5,553 bases of DNA from an uncultured Megasphaera sp. (GTDB lineage Bacteria; Bacillota; Negativicutes; Veillonellales; Megasphaeraceae). The stretch covers positions 1 through 5,553 of the forward strand of contig CALBLM010000301.1 in the NCBI GenBank assembly GCA_937895695.1. The letters are read 5' to 3'. Position 1 is the stretch's first letter, and the number at the start of each line of letters is the position of its first letter. Both the position numbers and the translations under genes were made by a program. Shown in pieces: positions 1 to 5,553 of the stretch. The notes under the pieces are model-generated. The model was not told the DNA's origin, ran no database searches, and saw nothing but the letters and a program-made list of their open reading frames with translations.

Positions 1-1
1 T

Positions 2-334
2 CGCCCGATTATCAATAACGATAAAATCAATCCGATGGATGTTCATGAAGCACAGCTGTTGCAGGTTGTTTGTGCATATCGGTTGTTTATGCCGTTTTCT
101 AGCATTACCATCTCTACGCGTGAATGCGCTCGTGTCCGTGATAGTCACGTACAGATTGCAGCAACAAAAATTTCTGCCGGTGTTAGCACAGGTATTGGTG
201 AACATTGTGCCGAATCAGAAGATAAAGGAGACGCACAGTTTGAAATTTCGGATACACGCTCTGTTGACGATGTATACCAAAGCTTGCTGAAACATGATTT
301 ACAGCCGGTTATGGCAGAATATATTTATGTTTGA
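2..334 (+). CDS. thiH: 2-iminoacetate synthase ThiH, C-terminal part (5' end outside window)
   Basis: ThiH is a radical SAM enzyme that cleaves L-tyrosine to p-cresol and 2-iminoacetate (dehydroglycine), which supplies the glycine-derived part of the thiamine thiazole ring in anaerobes; ThiG uses the product. Only the last 110 residues are present, so the N-terminal CxxxCxxC cluster motif cannot be seen. What identifies it is the family's C-terminal signature: a segment like VVCAYRLFMPF, then ITISTRE followed by RD, then ATKISAGVSTGIGEH, then QFEISDTRSVDDV. The related HydG keeps a different wording in this part (LTARE-type instead of ISTRE), which favours ThiH. The reading frame is open from the window edge and ends at TGA 332-334. 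Upstream neighbours, probably other thi genes, are not visible, nor is any TPP riboswitch. It ends 40 bases before the shared hairpin at 375-416. Confidence 0.92.
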   Translation, partial: RPIINNDKINPMDVHEAQLLQVVCAYRLFMPFSSITISTRECARVRDSHVQIAATKISAGVSTGIGEHCAESEDKGDAQFEISDTRSVDDVYQSLLKHDLQPVMAEYIYV

Positions 335-374
335 TTGGCTCCTTATTCCTTATATATCTTAATATACTATACAA

Positions 375-416
375 AAAGAACCTCTTCGTATCGGCTTTGA
401 AACGAAGAGGTTCTTT
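375..416. terminator. Bidirectional rho-independent terminator between thiH and the lipid kinase gene
   Basis: A perfect 15-bp inverted repeat (375-389 with 402-416, arm AAAGAACCTCTTCGT) surrounds a 12-base loop. On the minus strand the stem runs into five consecutive T (complement of A 373-377), a good U-tract for the kinase transcript that stops at 427. On the plus strand the T-rich tail is broken (TTCTTTGATATG), so termination of thiH is probably weaker. Its position between two converging genes fits a shared terminator. Confidence 0.88.
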
Positions 417-426
417 GATATGTTTG

Positions 427-1320
427 TTAATCGGCAGGGACATATACGGTTAAAAACGAAGGAAGAATTTCCAATTCTAATGGAAACGCCGGGCCTTCGT
501 CGCCATCCATATTGGTAGAAAGTATCTGGTCATCTGCCAATGAAATTTTAGCACGTGTAAATGTTGACAACGTCATATATTCACAACTTAAAGGCGTACC
601 GGCAAGAAATTCCGGAACTAATTTGATGAGATCTAAATACGTGAAATCTTTAAAAACGGCCAGCCAAATTTTACCGTCATCGACACGTGCTTGGGGTGCG
701 ATATTGCGGAAACTGCCGACAGAATTGGTCAGCATCGCAACGATAAGGGGAGAGCGGTAAATCATTTGACCTTCATCTGTTTCTATTTTGAACAGAGATG
801 TTTGGTGATTTTGTAATGCTTTGAACCCTGTAAGAAAATAGGCTAAAGGGCCGAGTCTTGTTTTTTGTTCAATCGATACATGTCCAACCGCTTCAGGCAT
901 AATCCCGGCAGCAACGGTATTGACAAAGTATCGGTCGTTGGCACGAGCAATATCGACATGGGTTGTTTTGCAGTGTTTCAGCATGGCAATGGCTGCTTCC
1001 GGATGTAAGGGAATGCGTAATGCACGGGCCAAATCATTAACCGTACCTAACGGAATAAAGCCAAATTGAATCGGTGCGTTTGCCTGGGCTAGCCCGTTGA
1101 TGGTTTCATTCAGTGTACCGTCTCCGCCCATGCAGAATACAGAATGGTAACCAGTAAGCGCAGCTTCTTTAGCCCAAGCAGTCGCGTCACCGGCTTTTCC
1201 GGTTTGCCGCAATTCGACATCATCAAACATGGTTTCCAGTTGTGCTTTTAAGGCGTCTTTATGATATTTTGCTCGTTCTCGACCTGCTGTCGGATTGACA
1301 ATTAACATACATCGGTTCAC
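427..1320 (-). CDS. YegS/BmrU/DgkB-type diacylglycerol (lipid) kinase family protein
   Basis: This is a 297-residue soluble lipid kinase of the diacylglycerol kinase catalytic-domain family; members phosphorylate diacylglycerol or other lipids at the cytoplasmic membrane face using ATP. Motifs in order: NPTAG (residues 9-13), the nucleotide-binding GGDGTLNE (65-72), PLGTVND (90-96), VNTVAAG (133-139), RLGPLAYFLTG (155-165), and the C-terminal NMDGDEG (270-276). Length is normal for the family (about 290-330). In DgkB and YegS the last motif usually reads DGE, where Glu acts as catalytic base; here it is DGD (D274), which could serve the same role. The start is GTG at 1320-1318, because AAGGAGA lies 8 bases upstream; the next ATG, four codons in, would be too far from it. 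It stands alone, divergent from the gamma-glutamyltransferase-like gene. The exact lipid substrate cannot be read from the sequence. Confidence 0.93.
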   Translation of the reverse strand: MNRCMLIVNPTAGRERAKYHKDALKAQLETMFDDVELRQTGKAGDATAWAKEAALTGYHSVFCMGGDGTLNETINGLAQANAPIQFGFIPLGTVNDLARALRIPLHPEAAIAMLKHCKTTHVDIARANDRYFVNTVAAGIMPEAVGHVSIEQKTRLGPLAYFLTGFKALQNHQTSLFKIETDEGQMIYRSPLIVAMLTNSVGSFRNIAPQARVDDGKIWLAVFKDFTYLDLIKLVPEFLAGTPLSCEYMTLSTFTRAKISLADDQILSTNMDGDEGPAFPLELEILPSFLTVYVPAD

Positions 1321-1330
1321 AATACCAATC

Positions 1331-1338
1331 TCCTTATT
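1331..1338 (-). promoter_or_regulatory. Ribosome binding site that decides the GTG start of the lipid kinase
   Basis: Read on the minus strand the bases give AATAAGGAGA about 8 bases before GTG 1320-1318. This spacing is near optimal for GTG and about 20 bases for the internal ATG, so the GTG start is preferred. Confidence 0.75.
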
Positions 1339-1381
1339 TATACCTTATATTACGATGAAACATTTATAGTGAGCAATACTT

Positions 1382-1390
1382 ATTATAGCA
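1382..1390 (-). promoter_or_regulatory. Probable extended -10 promoter of the lipid kinase gene
   Basis: On the minus strand this reads TGCTATAAT: a perfect -10 hexamer TATAAT (1387-1382) with the extended TGn element. The -35 position 17 bases upstream (1410-1405, TTTTCG) is poor, as is common for extended -10 promoters. Transcription would start near 1375, leaving a leader of about 55 bases. Confidence 0.6.
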
Positions 1391-1422
1391 TTGTCCGTAT
1401 GAAACGAAAAGAGAAGAATGAG

Positions 1423-1451
1423 CTGATGAATGCTATAAAATATGCTATAGT
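1423..1451 (+). promoter_or_regulatory. Probable extended -10 promoter of the gamma-glutamyltransferase-like gene
   Basis: TGC TATAGT at 1443-1451 is an extended -10 box; a weak -35 candidate CTGATG (1423-1428) sits 17 bases upstream. Transcription would start near 1458, giving a leader of about 25 bases that contains the ribosome binding site AAGGAGG (1469-1475). A second, similar TGCTATAAA lies at 1431-1439 but has no plausible -35 box. Confidence 0.55.
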
Positions 1452-1482
1452 AAAAGAAATGATAACGTAAGGAGGAGTGACA

Positions 1483-3090
1483 ATGTATTTTGATTCATCG
1501 GAATATCCGTATGCATCGCGTCGAGAAGTGCTGTATAGCCGTCGCGGTATGGTTTGCACATCGCAGGCATTAGCGGCGCAAGCCGGTTTGGATATACTCA
1601 AAAAAGGCGGCAATGCGGTGGATGCAGCTCTGGCAACGGCCATTAGTTTAGTCGTATTGGAACCGACAAGCAATGGATTAGGCAGTGATGCTTTTGCGTT
1701 GATTTGGATGAAAGACAAGTTGTACGGCATCAATGGCAGCGGTTGGTCTCCGGCAAAACTATCGAGAGAAGCCGTTGCAGCAGCGGGTTATACAACTGTA
1801 CCGGAGCGTGGCTGGATTCCCGTTATGGTGCCGGGGGCACCGGCAACGTGGGCAGCGATTCATAGGCGGTTTGGACGATTGCCATTTGCAGATTTATTTG
1901 AAGCAGCTATTCAATATGCAGAACAGGGCTATGCCGTACAGCCTACGGTAGCAGCGCAGTTAGAAGAAAGCTGGCATGCTTTTGCGGCGTATCAACATGA
2001 AAAAGCTTTTGCCGGGTTATTTTCGACTTTTTTCCCAAAAGGCCGAGCCCATCGTATTGGAGAAATCATGCATTTGCCTGATCATGCTAAGTCCTTGCGT
2101 CTTTTGCGAGATAGTTACTGCCAATCTCTCTATACCGGAGAGATTGCACAGGCTATTGAAGATTGGGCGAAGGAAACGGGCGGATATATTCGTAAAGAAG
2201 ATATGGAAAATTATGCAGCACAGTGGGTCAAACCGATTCATACGAATTACCGTGGCTATGATGTATGGGAAATACCACCCAATGGTCATGGACTCGTTGT
2301 GTTAATGGCATTGAATATTGCCCAGGGTTTTTCCTTTACGCAACGAGATACGGTTACATCTTTTCATCGTCAGATTGAAGCTATGAAATTGGCATTTACC
2401 GATGGCAAAACATATATTGCCGATCCACGCTATATGAAGACAGATATCTCATATTGGCTTTCGTCGCAGTATGCCGATGAACGGAGACGGTTGATTGGTG
2501 AACAGGCATTGTTGCCTAACCCGGTGGATGTCAATAATGGAGGCACGGTATATCTGTGTGCGGCCGATGGGGAAGGAAATATGGTTTCCTATATTCAAAG
2601 TAATTTTAACGGGTTTGGGTCAGGCATTGTAGTACCGGGATATGGTATCGCACTGAATAATCGAGGTAATAATTTTAGCATGAATCCCAATAGCGATAAT
2701 TGCATAGCTCCCCGTAAAAAATCGTATCATACGATTATTCCGGGATTTTTGACGAAAGAGGGTAAGGCTGTTGGTCCTTTCGGTGTGATGGGAGGATTTA
2801 TGCAGCCCCAGGGCCAAATGCAGGTTTTGATGAATACTATCGATTATCATCTCAATCCGCAGGCTGCCTTGGATGCGCCGCGTTGGCAGTGGACCGGTGC
2901 CAAGACGATCGAAGTAGAGCCTTCTGTGCCGCAGGCAATTATAGATGGACTGAGAGCTAAGGGTCATAGGATTATCGTAAATCCCAACGTCATGGAATAT
3001 GGTCGCGGTCAAATTATTTGGCGCAATGAAGAGGGAACACTGATGGGGGCAACGGAACCGCGTGCCGATGGTGTTGTTGCTGCTTGGTAG
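1483..3090 (+). CDS. Gamma-glutamyltransferase-like Ntn hydrolase (YwrD-type, cytosolic)
   Basis: The 535-residue protein belongs to the gamma-glutamyltransferase/acylase family, whose precursors cut themselves in two and use the freed N-terminal Thr of the small subunit to attack gamma-glutamyl bonds (glutathione and related amides). GGNAVDAA (residues 42-49) is the family's N-terminal signature. GGTVYL followed by DGEGNMVS (353-369) marks the autocleavage site; T355 is the predicted nucleophile, giving subunits of about 354 and 181 residues. GGFMQPQGQMQVL (437-449) is the glycine-rich region near the active site, in the wording of the YwrD branch rather than the classical PGGSRI form. There is no signal peptide or membrane segment, so unlike secreted GGT it should stay in the cytosol. 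ATG 1483 is chosen over GTG 1477 because AAGGAGG ends 7 bases before the ATG but only 1 before the GTG. It is a single-gene unit with its own promoter and terminator. True glutathione activity is not certain; acylase activity on another amide is possible. Confidence 0.9.
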   Translation: MYFDSSEYPYASRREVLYSRRGMVCTSQALAAQAGLDILKKGGNAVDAALATAISLVVLEPTSNGLGSDAFALIWMKDKLYGINGSGWSPAKLSREAVAAAGYTTVPERGWIPVMVPGAPATWAAIHRRFGRLPFADLFEAAIQYAEQGYAVQPTVAAQLEESWHAFAAYQHEKAFAGLFSTFFPKGRAHRIGEIMHLPDHAKSLRLLRDSYCQSLYTGEIAQAIEDWAKETGGYIRKEDMENYAAQWVKPIHTNYRGYDVWEIPPNGHGLVVLMALNIAQGFSFTQRDTVTSFHRQIEAMKLAFTDGKTYIADPRYMKTDISYWLSSQYADERRRLIGEQALLPNPVDVNNGGTVYLCAADGEGNMVSYIQSNFNGFGSGIVVPGYGIALNNRGNNFSMNPNSDNCIAPRKKSYHTIIPGFLTKEGKAVGPFGVMGGFMQPQGQMQVLMNTIDYHLNPQAALDAPRWQWTGAKTIEVEPSVPQAIIDGLRAKGHRIIVNPNVMEYGRGQIIWRNEEGTLMGATEPRADGVVAAW

Positions 3091-3107
3091 AAAAAGTAAA
3101 TAGATAG

Positions 3108-3159
3108 GGTTGTAACAAAATAGGAATGGTGAAGTTATTTTGTTACAGCCTCTTTTTTT
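3108..3159 (+). terminator. Rho-independent terminator of the gamma-glutamyltransferase-like gene
   Basis: A 15-bp stem (3108-3122 with 3136-3150), all paired except one G-U wobble, encloses a 13-base loop and is followed by TC and seven T (3153-3159). It begins 17 bases after the TAG stop, and separates this gene from the regulator operon. Confidence 0.9.
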
Positions 3160-3196
3160 ATGCATCCACGAGTATACTTACTTTTTTAGCATAGAT

Positions 3197-3218
3197 ATTG
3201 TAAAACTATTATTACAAT
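3197..3218. promoter_or_regulatory. Operator-like dyad within the operon promoter
   Basis: ATTGTAA (3197-3203) and TTACAAT (3212-3218) form a perfect 7-8-7 inverted repeat. It covers the -35 box and reaches up to the -10 box, so a bound dimer would block or reposition RNA polymerase. The YheO-like product of the next gene is the obvious candidate (autoregulation), but this is inference; I do not recognise the motif as the site of a named regulator. Confidence 0.5.
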
Positions 3219-3226
3219 GATAAAAT
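3198..3226 (+). promoter_or_regulatory. Promoter of the regulator-cyuA operon
   Basis: TTGTAA (3198-3203) as -35, a 17-base spacer, and TAAAAT (3221-3226) as -10, with TG of an extended -10 at 3218-3219. Expected start of transcription is near 3233, about 27 bases before the regulator's ATG. This is the best-formed sigma-70 type promoter in the window. Confidence 0.78.
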
Positions 3227-3259
3227 TTTATTAAGTCGAGAAAAGGGAGGCATACAGTC

Positions 3260-3928
3260 ATGCATATATTGGATTCATATATACCAATGGTAGCATTTCT
3301 TGGCAATGCATTAGGGGAGCATTGTGAAGTTGTTTTGCATGATGTCACCAAACCAGAACAATCGATTGTAGCTATTGCAAATGGTCATTTGAGCGGTCGC
3401 CATGTAGGCGGCCCGTTGACGGACTTTACATTGGGATTGCTGCAGCAAGCTAAAAAGAAGCCTGTTCAGTATGTGACAAATTATCAGGGAAAAGGCAGTA
3501 CAGGCCATATATTTCGGTCTTCATCATATTTTATTAAAGATGAAGCCGGCGTCATTGTAGGAGTATTGTGCTTGAATTATGATATTCAGCCGTATTTGGA
3601 AGCACGGCATATGTTAGATGCTGAAATTTTAAAGGGATTATCATTGGAACATGCGTCGGTAGTTCCTTCGGAACGGGTTGAAGAACCTGTATTTGAAAAT
3701 CTGTATAATACGGCAGAAGACACGATTGGTAGTATGATTTCCAAACGATTGCAGGATTATCCGGTAGAAGCGAAACGATTGTCTGTAGAAGAACGAATGC
3801 AAATTACAAAAAAACTGGATGATGACGGACTTTTCTTGCTTAAAGGCGGCATTTCAGCATTAGCTTTGATGCTGGATGTATCAGAACCAACGATATATCG
3901 GTACTTGAGCCGCATTCGTAATGAGTAA
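3260..3928 (+). CDS. YheO/DauR-like transcriptional regulator (PAS-like sensor plus HTH)
   Basis: This 222-residue cytoplasmic DNA-binding protein has the two-part layout of the YheO family. Residues about 5-115 form the YheO PAS-like domain, recognised by LGEHCEVVLHD (18-28), the SIVAIANGHLSGR stretch (35-47), and the DEAGVIVGVLCLNYD strand region (94-108). Residues about 155-220 form the C-terminal helix-turn-helix, with the conserved LDDDGLFLLKGG (186-197) and the recognition region LDVSEPTIYRYLSRI (205-219). Family length is about 200-240, so it is complete. GGGAGG ends 9 bases before the ATG. It lies 36 bases upstream of cyuA on the same strand with no terminator between them, so it is almost surely co-transcribed and probably controls cysteine degradation. 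The characterised relative DauR of Pseudomonas controls D-arginine catabolism, so an amino acid is a reasonable ligand, but the ligand and whether it activates or represses are unknown. Confidence 0.92.
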   Translation: MHILDSYIPMVAFLGNALGEHCEVVLHDVTKPEQSIVAIANGHLSGRHVGGPLTDFTLGLLQQAKKKPVQYVTNYQGKGSTGHIFRSSSYFIKDEAGVIVGVLCLNYDIQPYLEARHMLDAEILKGLSLEHASVVPSERVEEPVFENLYNTAEDTIGSMISKRLQDYPVEAKRLSVEERMQITKKLDDDGLFLLKGGISALALMLDVSEPTIYRYLSRIRNE

Positions 3929-3964
3929 TGTAATAAATGATGTATTTTTTGATAGGGAGAAGTG

Positions 3965-5281
3965 ATGACAATGACCCATGCAGTATGGAAAACGATGATT
4001 GAAATTATGAAACAAGATGTTATCCCAGCTACAGGATGTACCGAGCCCGTATCTATTGCGTTTGCAGCAGCGACGGCCGCTCGTCATCTTGGCGAACCGG
4101 TACAGTCTATTGATGCTCGCGTATCGGCCAACTTAATGAAAAATGGTATGGGAGTGATGGTTCCTGGTACGGGCCGTCCCGGATTGTACATTGCAGCAGC
4201 TGTAGGTGCCCTTGGTGGAAATCCGGATAAAGGGCTTCAAGTATTAGCCGGCATATCACAAGCTATAGTAGACCAGGGCGCAGCTATGGTGGATACCGGC
4301 AAGGTTACGGTACAGATTGCCAAAGACGTGCCATATGTATTATATTCAGAGGCGACTGTAAAAGGAAAAGCCCATACGGTAACGGTCTGCGTGGCTGATG
4401 CCCATACGCATGTTATTTCGATAGAAAAAGATGGTCAGTTCGTATTTAAAGCACCCGAAACGAGCAGTAATAATGGGCAAGATAAGATTGACTTTTTACA
4501 ATCCTTATGTATTGCGGATATCGTGGATTTTGCCGAACGTGTACCGCTGAAAGATGTAGCATTTATGAAAGAAGCAGAAGTCTTAAATGATCGGTTATCG
4601 AAAGAAGGATTGACAGGAAAATATGGCCTGCATATTGCCGCTTCTTTGGTTAAACAGCAAGAAAGTGGACTCATAGGAAACGATTTACAAACACAAGTAC
4701 TGATTCGTACGGTTAGCGCAGCAGATGCGCGAATGGGCGGTGCCCCATTTCCGGCCATGACGAATTCCGGCTCAGGCAATCAAGGGATTTCAGCGACACA
4801 GCCGGTCGTTGTTATTGCAGATCATGTTAAGGCTTCAGCAGAAGATAGACTGCGAGCTATTGTGCTGTCGCACATGACGGCTATCTATGCCCATGCGTTT
4901 TTGCCGAAATTATCGGCATTTTGCGCAACGATTACGGCATCCATGGGAGCTGCTGCCGGTATGTCTTGGTTGATGGATCGGGAACATGCAGTAGAAACAA
5001 TCAGCCGAGCCATATGCAGTATGACTGGCGAAGCTGCGGGCATGGTATGCGATGGGGCGGCGAATAGCTGTGCCATGAAAGTGGCTACGGCTTGTACTTC
5101 CGCATTTCGGTCTGTGTTATTGGCCTTAGAAGGAACTCGCGTGAGTGGTCATGACGGATTGGTAGCATTTGATGTCAATGAAAGTATTCGTAATGTAGGT
5201 TGCTTGGCTTGTCGCGGCATGCAGCAAACTGATGATGAAATTCTGCAAATTATGTTGAATAAAAATCAGGAACAAGGTTAA
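3965..5281 (+). CDS. cyuA: L-cysteine desulfidase, CyuA/UPF0597 (serine dehydratase alpha-like) family
   Basis: The enzyme breaks L-cysteine down to pyruvate, ammonia and hydrogen sulfide with an oxygen-sensitive [4Fe-4S] cluster, in the cytosol; there is no signal peptide. The 438 residues match the family length. The hallmark PATGCTEPVSIAFAAA (residues 21-36) holds C25, equivalent to the reactive N-terminal Cys of the Methanocaldococcus enzyme. C320, C362 and C369 show the spacing (42 and 7) that I recall for the three cluster ligands of that enzyme; the last two sit in CDGAANSC. Other family segments are NLMKNGMGVMVPGTG (57-71) and the glycine-rich MTNSGSGNQG (265-274). The start is uncertain: GTG 3962, ATG 3965 and ATG 3971 are in frame. 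ATG 3965 lies 5 bases after the GGGAG at 3955-3959 and is preferred; ATG 3971 would be 11 bases away. It is the second gene of the operon with the YheO-like regulator. Activity on L-serine is an alternative that the sequence cannot exclude. Confidence 0.92.
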   Translation: MTMTHAVWKTMIEIMKQDVIPATGCTEPVSIAFAAATAARHLGEPVQSIDARVSANLMKNGMGVMVPGTGRPGLYIAAAVGALGGNPDKGLQVLAGISQAIVDQGAAMVDTGKVTVQIAKDVPYVLYSEATVKGKAHTVTVCVADAHTHVISIEKDGQFVFKAPETSSNNGQDKIDFLQSLCIADIVDFAERVPLKDVAFMKEAEVLNDRLSKEGLTGKYGLHIAASLVKQQESGLIGNDLQTQVLIRTVSAADARMGGAPFPAMTNSGSGNQGISATQPVVVIADHVKASAEDRLRAIVLSHMTAIYAHAFLPKLSAFCATITASMGAAAGMSWLMDREHAVETISRAICSMTGEAAGMVCDGAANSCAMKVATACTSAFRSVLLALEGTRVSGHDGLVAFDVNESIRNVGCLACRGMQQTDDEILQIMLNKNQEQG

Positions 5282-5320
5282 GAGGTACGCGTTGTATTGA
5301 AATTTTGCGTATTGTGTAGT

Positions 5321-5370
5321 AAGGCCCCTATATGTTAGCATACATACACTAACATATAGGGGCCTTTTTT
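5321..5370 (+). terminator. Strong rho-independent terminator of the regulator-cyuA operon
   Basis: A perfect 18-bp inverted repeat (5321-5338 with 5349-5366, arm AAGGCCCCTATATGTTAG) with a 10-base loop CATACATACA runs into six T (5365-5370). It starts 39 bases after the cyuA stop. On the minus strand the tail is only TT followed by ACTACAC, so it is a poorer stop for the converging gene on the right, although no other hairpin is seen between 5371 and 5422. Confidence 0.93.
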
Positions 5371-5422
5371 ACGTATGAAAATAGTGTTATGAAATGGTGT
5401 GTCTTTTAACGGTATCGTTTGC

Positions 5423-5553
5423 TTAGTCGATAACAGTAACTGTATCAGCTAATTCTTTTTCAAATTTAGCACGGTGTGCTGTTGCATAAAGGCCGGGCAT
5501 GCCGCCGGTATGCATAAGAATAAGCTGACGGCCCAATTTAATTTTCTTTTCTT
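5423..5553 (-). CDS. dcyD: D-cysteine desulfhydrase/ACC deaminase-family PLP enzyme, C-terminal end (5' part outside window)
   Basis: Only the last 42 residues are present, running from the right window edge to TAA (complement of 5423-5425). They contain LILMHTGGMPGLYATA, the family's C-terminal signature: a hydrophobic strand, then HTGG, then PGLYA or PGLFA. In fold-type II PLP enzymes a Ser or Thr at the HTGG position contacts the pyridine nitrogen of the cofactor. D-cysteine desulfhydrase turns D-cysteine into pyruvate, ammonia and sulfide, in the cytosol. The related ACC deaminase cannot be ruled out from this fragment, but in an anaerobe and beside cyuA the desulfhydrase is more likely. 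It converges on cyuA with a 141-base gap. The short tail after PGLYA is rich in charged residues and ends in VTVID. Confidence 0.8.
   Translation of the reverse strand, partial: EKKIKLGRQLILMHTGGMPGLYATAHRAKFEKELADTVTVID

Noticed and set aside
1..334. HydG (hydrogenase maturase) as an alternative to ThiH
   Set aside because: The C-terminal ISTRE, SAGVST and QFEISDTRSV wording is that of ThiH; HydG has a distinct wording and a further C-terminal cluster-binding extension, which is absent here.
1477..1482. GTG at 1477 as start of the gamma-glutamyltransferase-like gene
   Set aside because: The ribosome binding site AAGGAGG ends at 1475, only 1 base before this GTG; ATG 1483 at 7 bases is the sound choice.
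1383..1733. 116-codon open frame on the minus strand over the promoter region and the 5' end of the gamma-glutamyltransferase-like gene
   Set aside because: It overlaps a well-supported gene and both divergent promoters, and has no domain signature; it is best explained as a chance frame.
2620..3165. 181-codon open frame on the minus strand
   Set aside because: It lies antisense to the 3' half of the gamma-glutamyltransferase-like gene and its terminator, its translation has no recognisable domain, and the opposite strand carries a clear protein family.
3171..3178. 8-bp palindrome AGTATACT upstream of the operon promoter
   Set aside because: Too short and too AT-rich to stand out from chance, and 19 bases upstream of the -35 box; no second copy supports it as an operator.
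4435..4779. 114-codon open frame on the minus strand inside cyuA
   Set aside because: Antisense to conserved UPF0597 coding sequence, composition biased toward Ser/Cys/Pro, with no homology that I can recognise.

Overview
The window looks like ordinary chromosomal DNA from a low-to-mid GC anaerobic member of the Bacillota. Gene content (oxygen-sensitive ThiH, an iron-sulfur L-cysteine desulfidase, a YheO-type regulator), strong AGGAGG-like ribosome binding sites and codon use suggest a member of the Negativicutes (Veillonella/Megasphaera/Dialister-like). That placement is an inference from style, not proof. No mobile element, CRISPR array, tRNA or rRNA is visible. There are six protein genes, two of them cut by the window edges, and no gene-free stretch longer than about 170 bases.

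Layout. (1) 2-334, plus: the C-terminal end of thiH, which makes dehydroglycine for the thiamine thiazole. It converges on (2) 427-1320, minus: a YegS/DgkB-type lipid kinase. A 15-bp perfect hairpin lies between them and can end transcripts from both sides. (3) A 162-bp divergent promoter region separates the kinase from (4) 1483-3090, plus: a signal-peptide-less gamma-glutamyltransferase-like Ntn hydrolase of the YwrD type, closed by its own terminator. (5) 3260-3928 and 3965-5281, plus: a two-gene operon of a YheO/DauR-like regulator followed by a CyuA-type [4Fe-4S] L-cysteine desulfidase. Its promoter is well formed and carries a dyad between the -35 and -10 boxes, and it ends in an 18-bp perfect-stem terminator. 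(6) 5423-5553, minus: the C-terminal end of a PLP-dependent enzyme of the D-cysteine desulfhydrase/ACC deaminase family, converging on the operon.

How the genes could work together. The right half can be read as a sulfur amino-acid breakdown neighbourhood. CyuA would turn L-cysteine into pyruvate, ammonia and sulfide, and the D-cysteine desulfhydrase-like enzyme would do the same for D-cysteine. The gamma-glutamyltransferase-like protein could feed in by opening gamma-glutamyl compounds such as glutathione. The regulator next to cyuA probably senses a related small molecule and controls its own operon. The enzyme families are read from the sequence; the shared pathway and the ligand are inference. 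I see no clearly new system here. The most testable novelties are the regulator's operator-like dyad and the linkage of L- and D-cysteine degradation.
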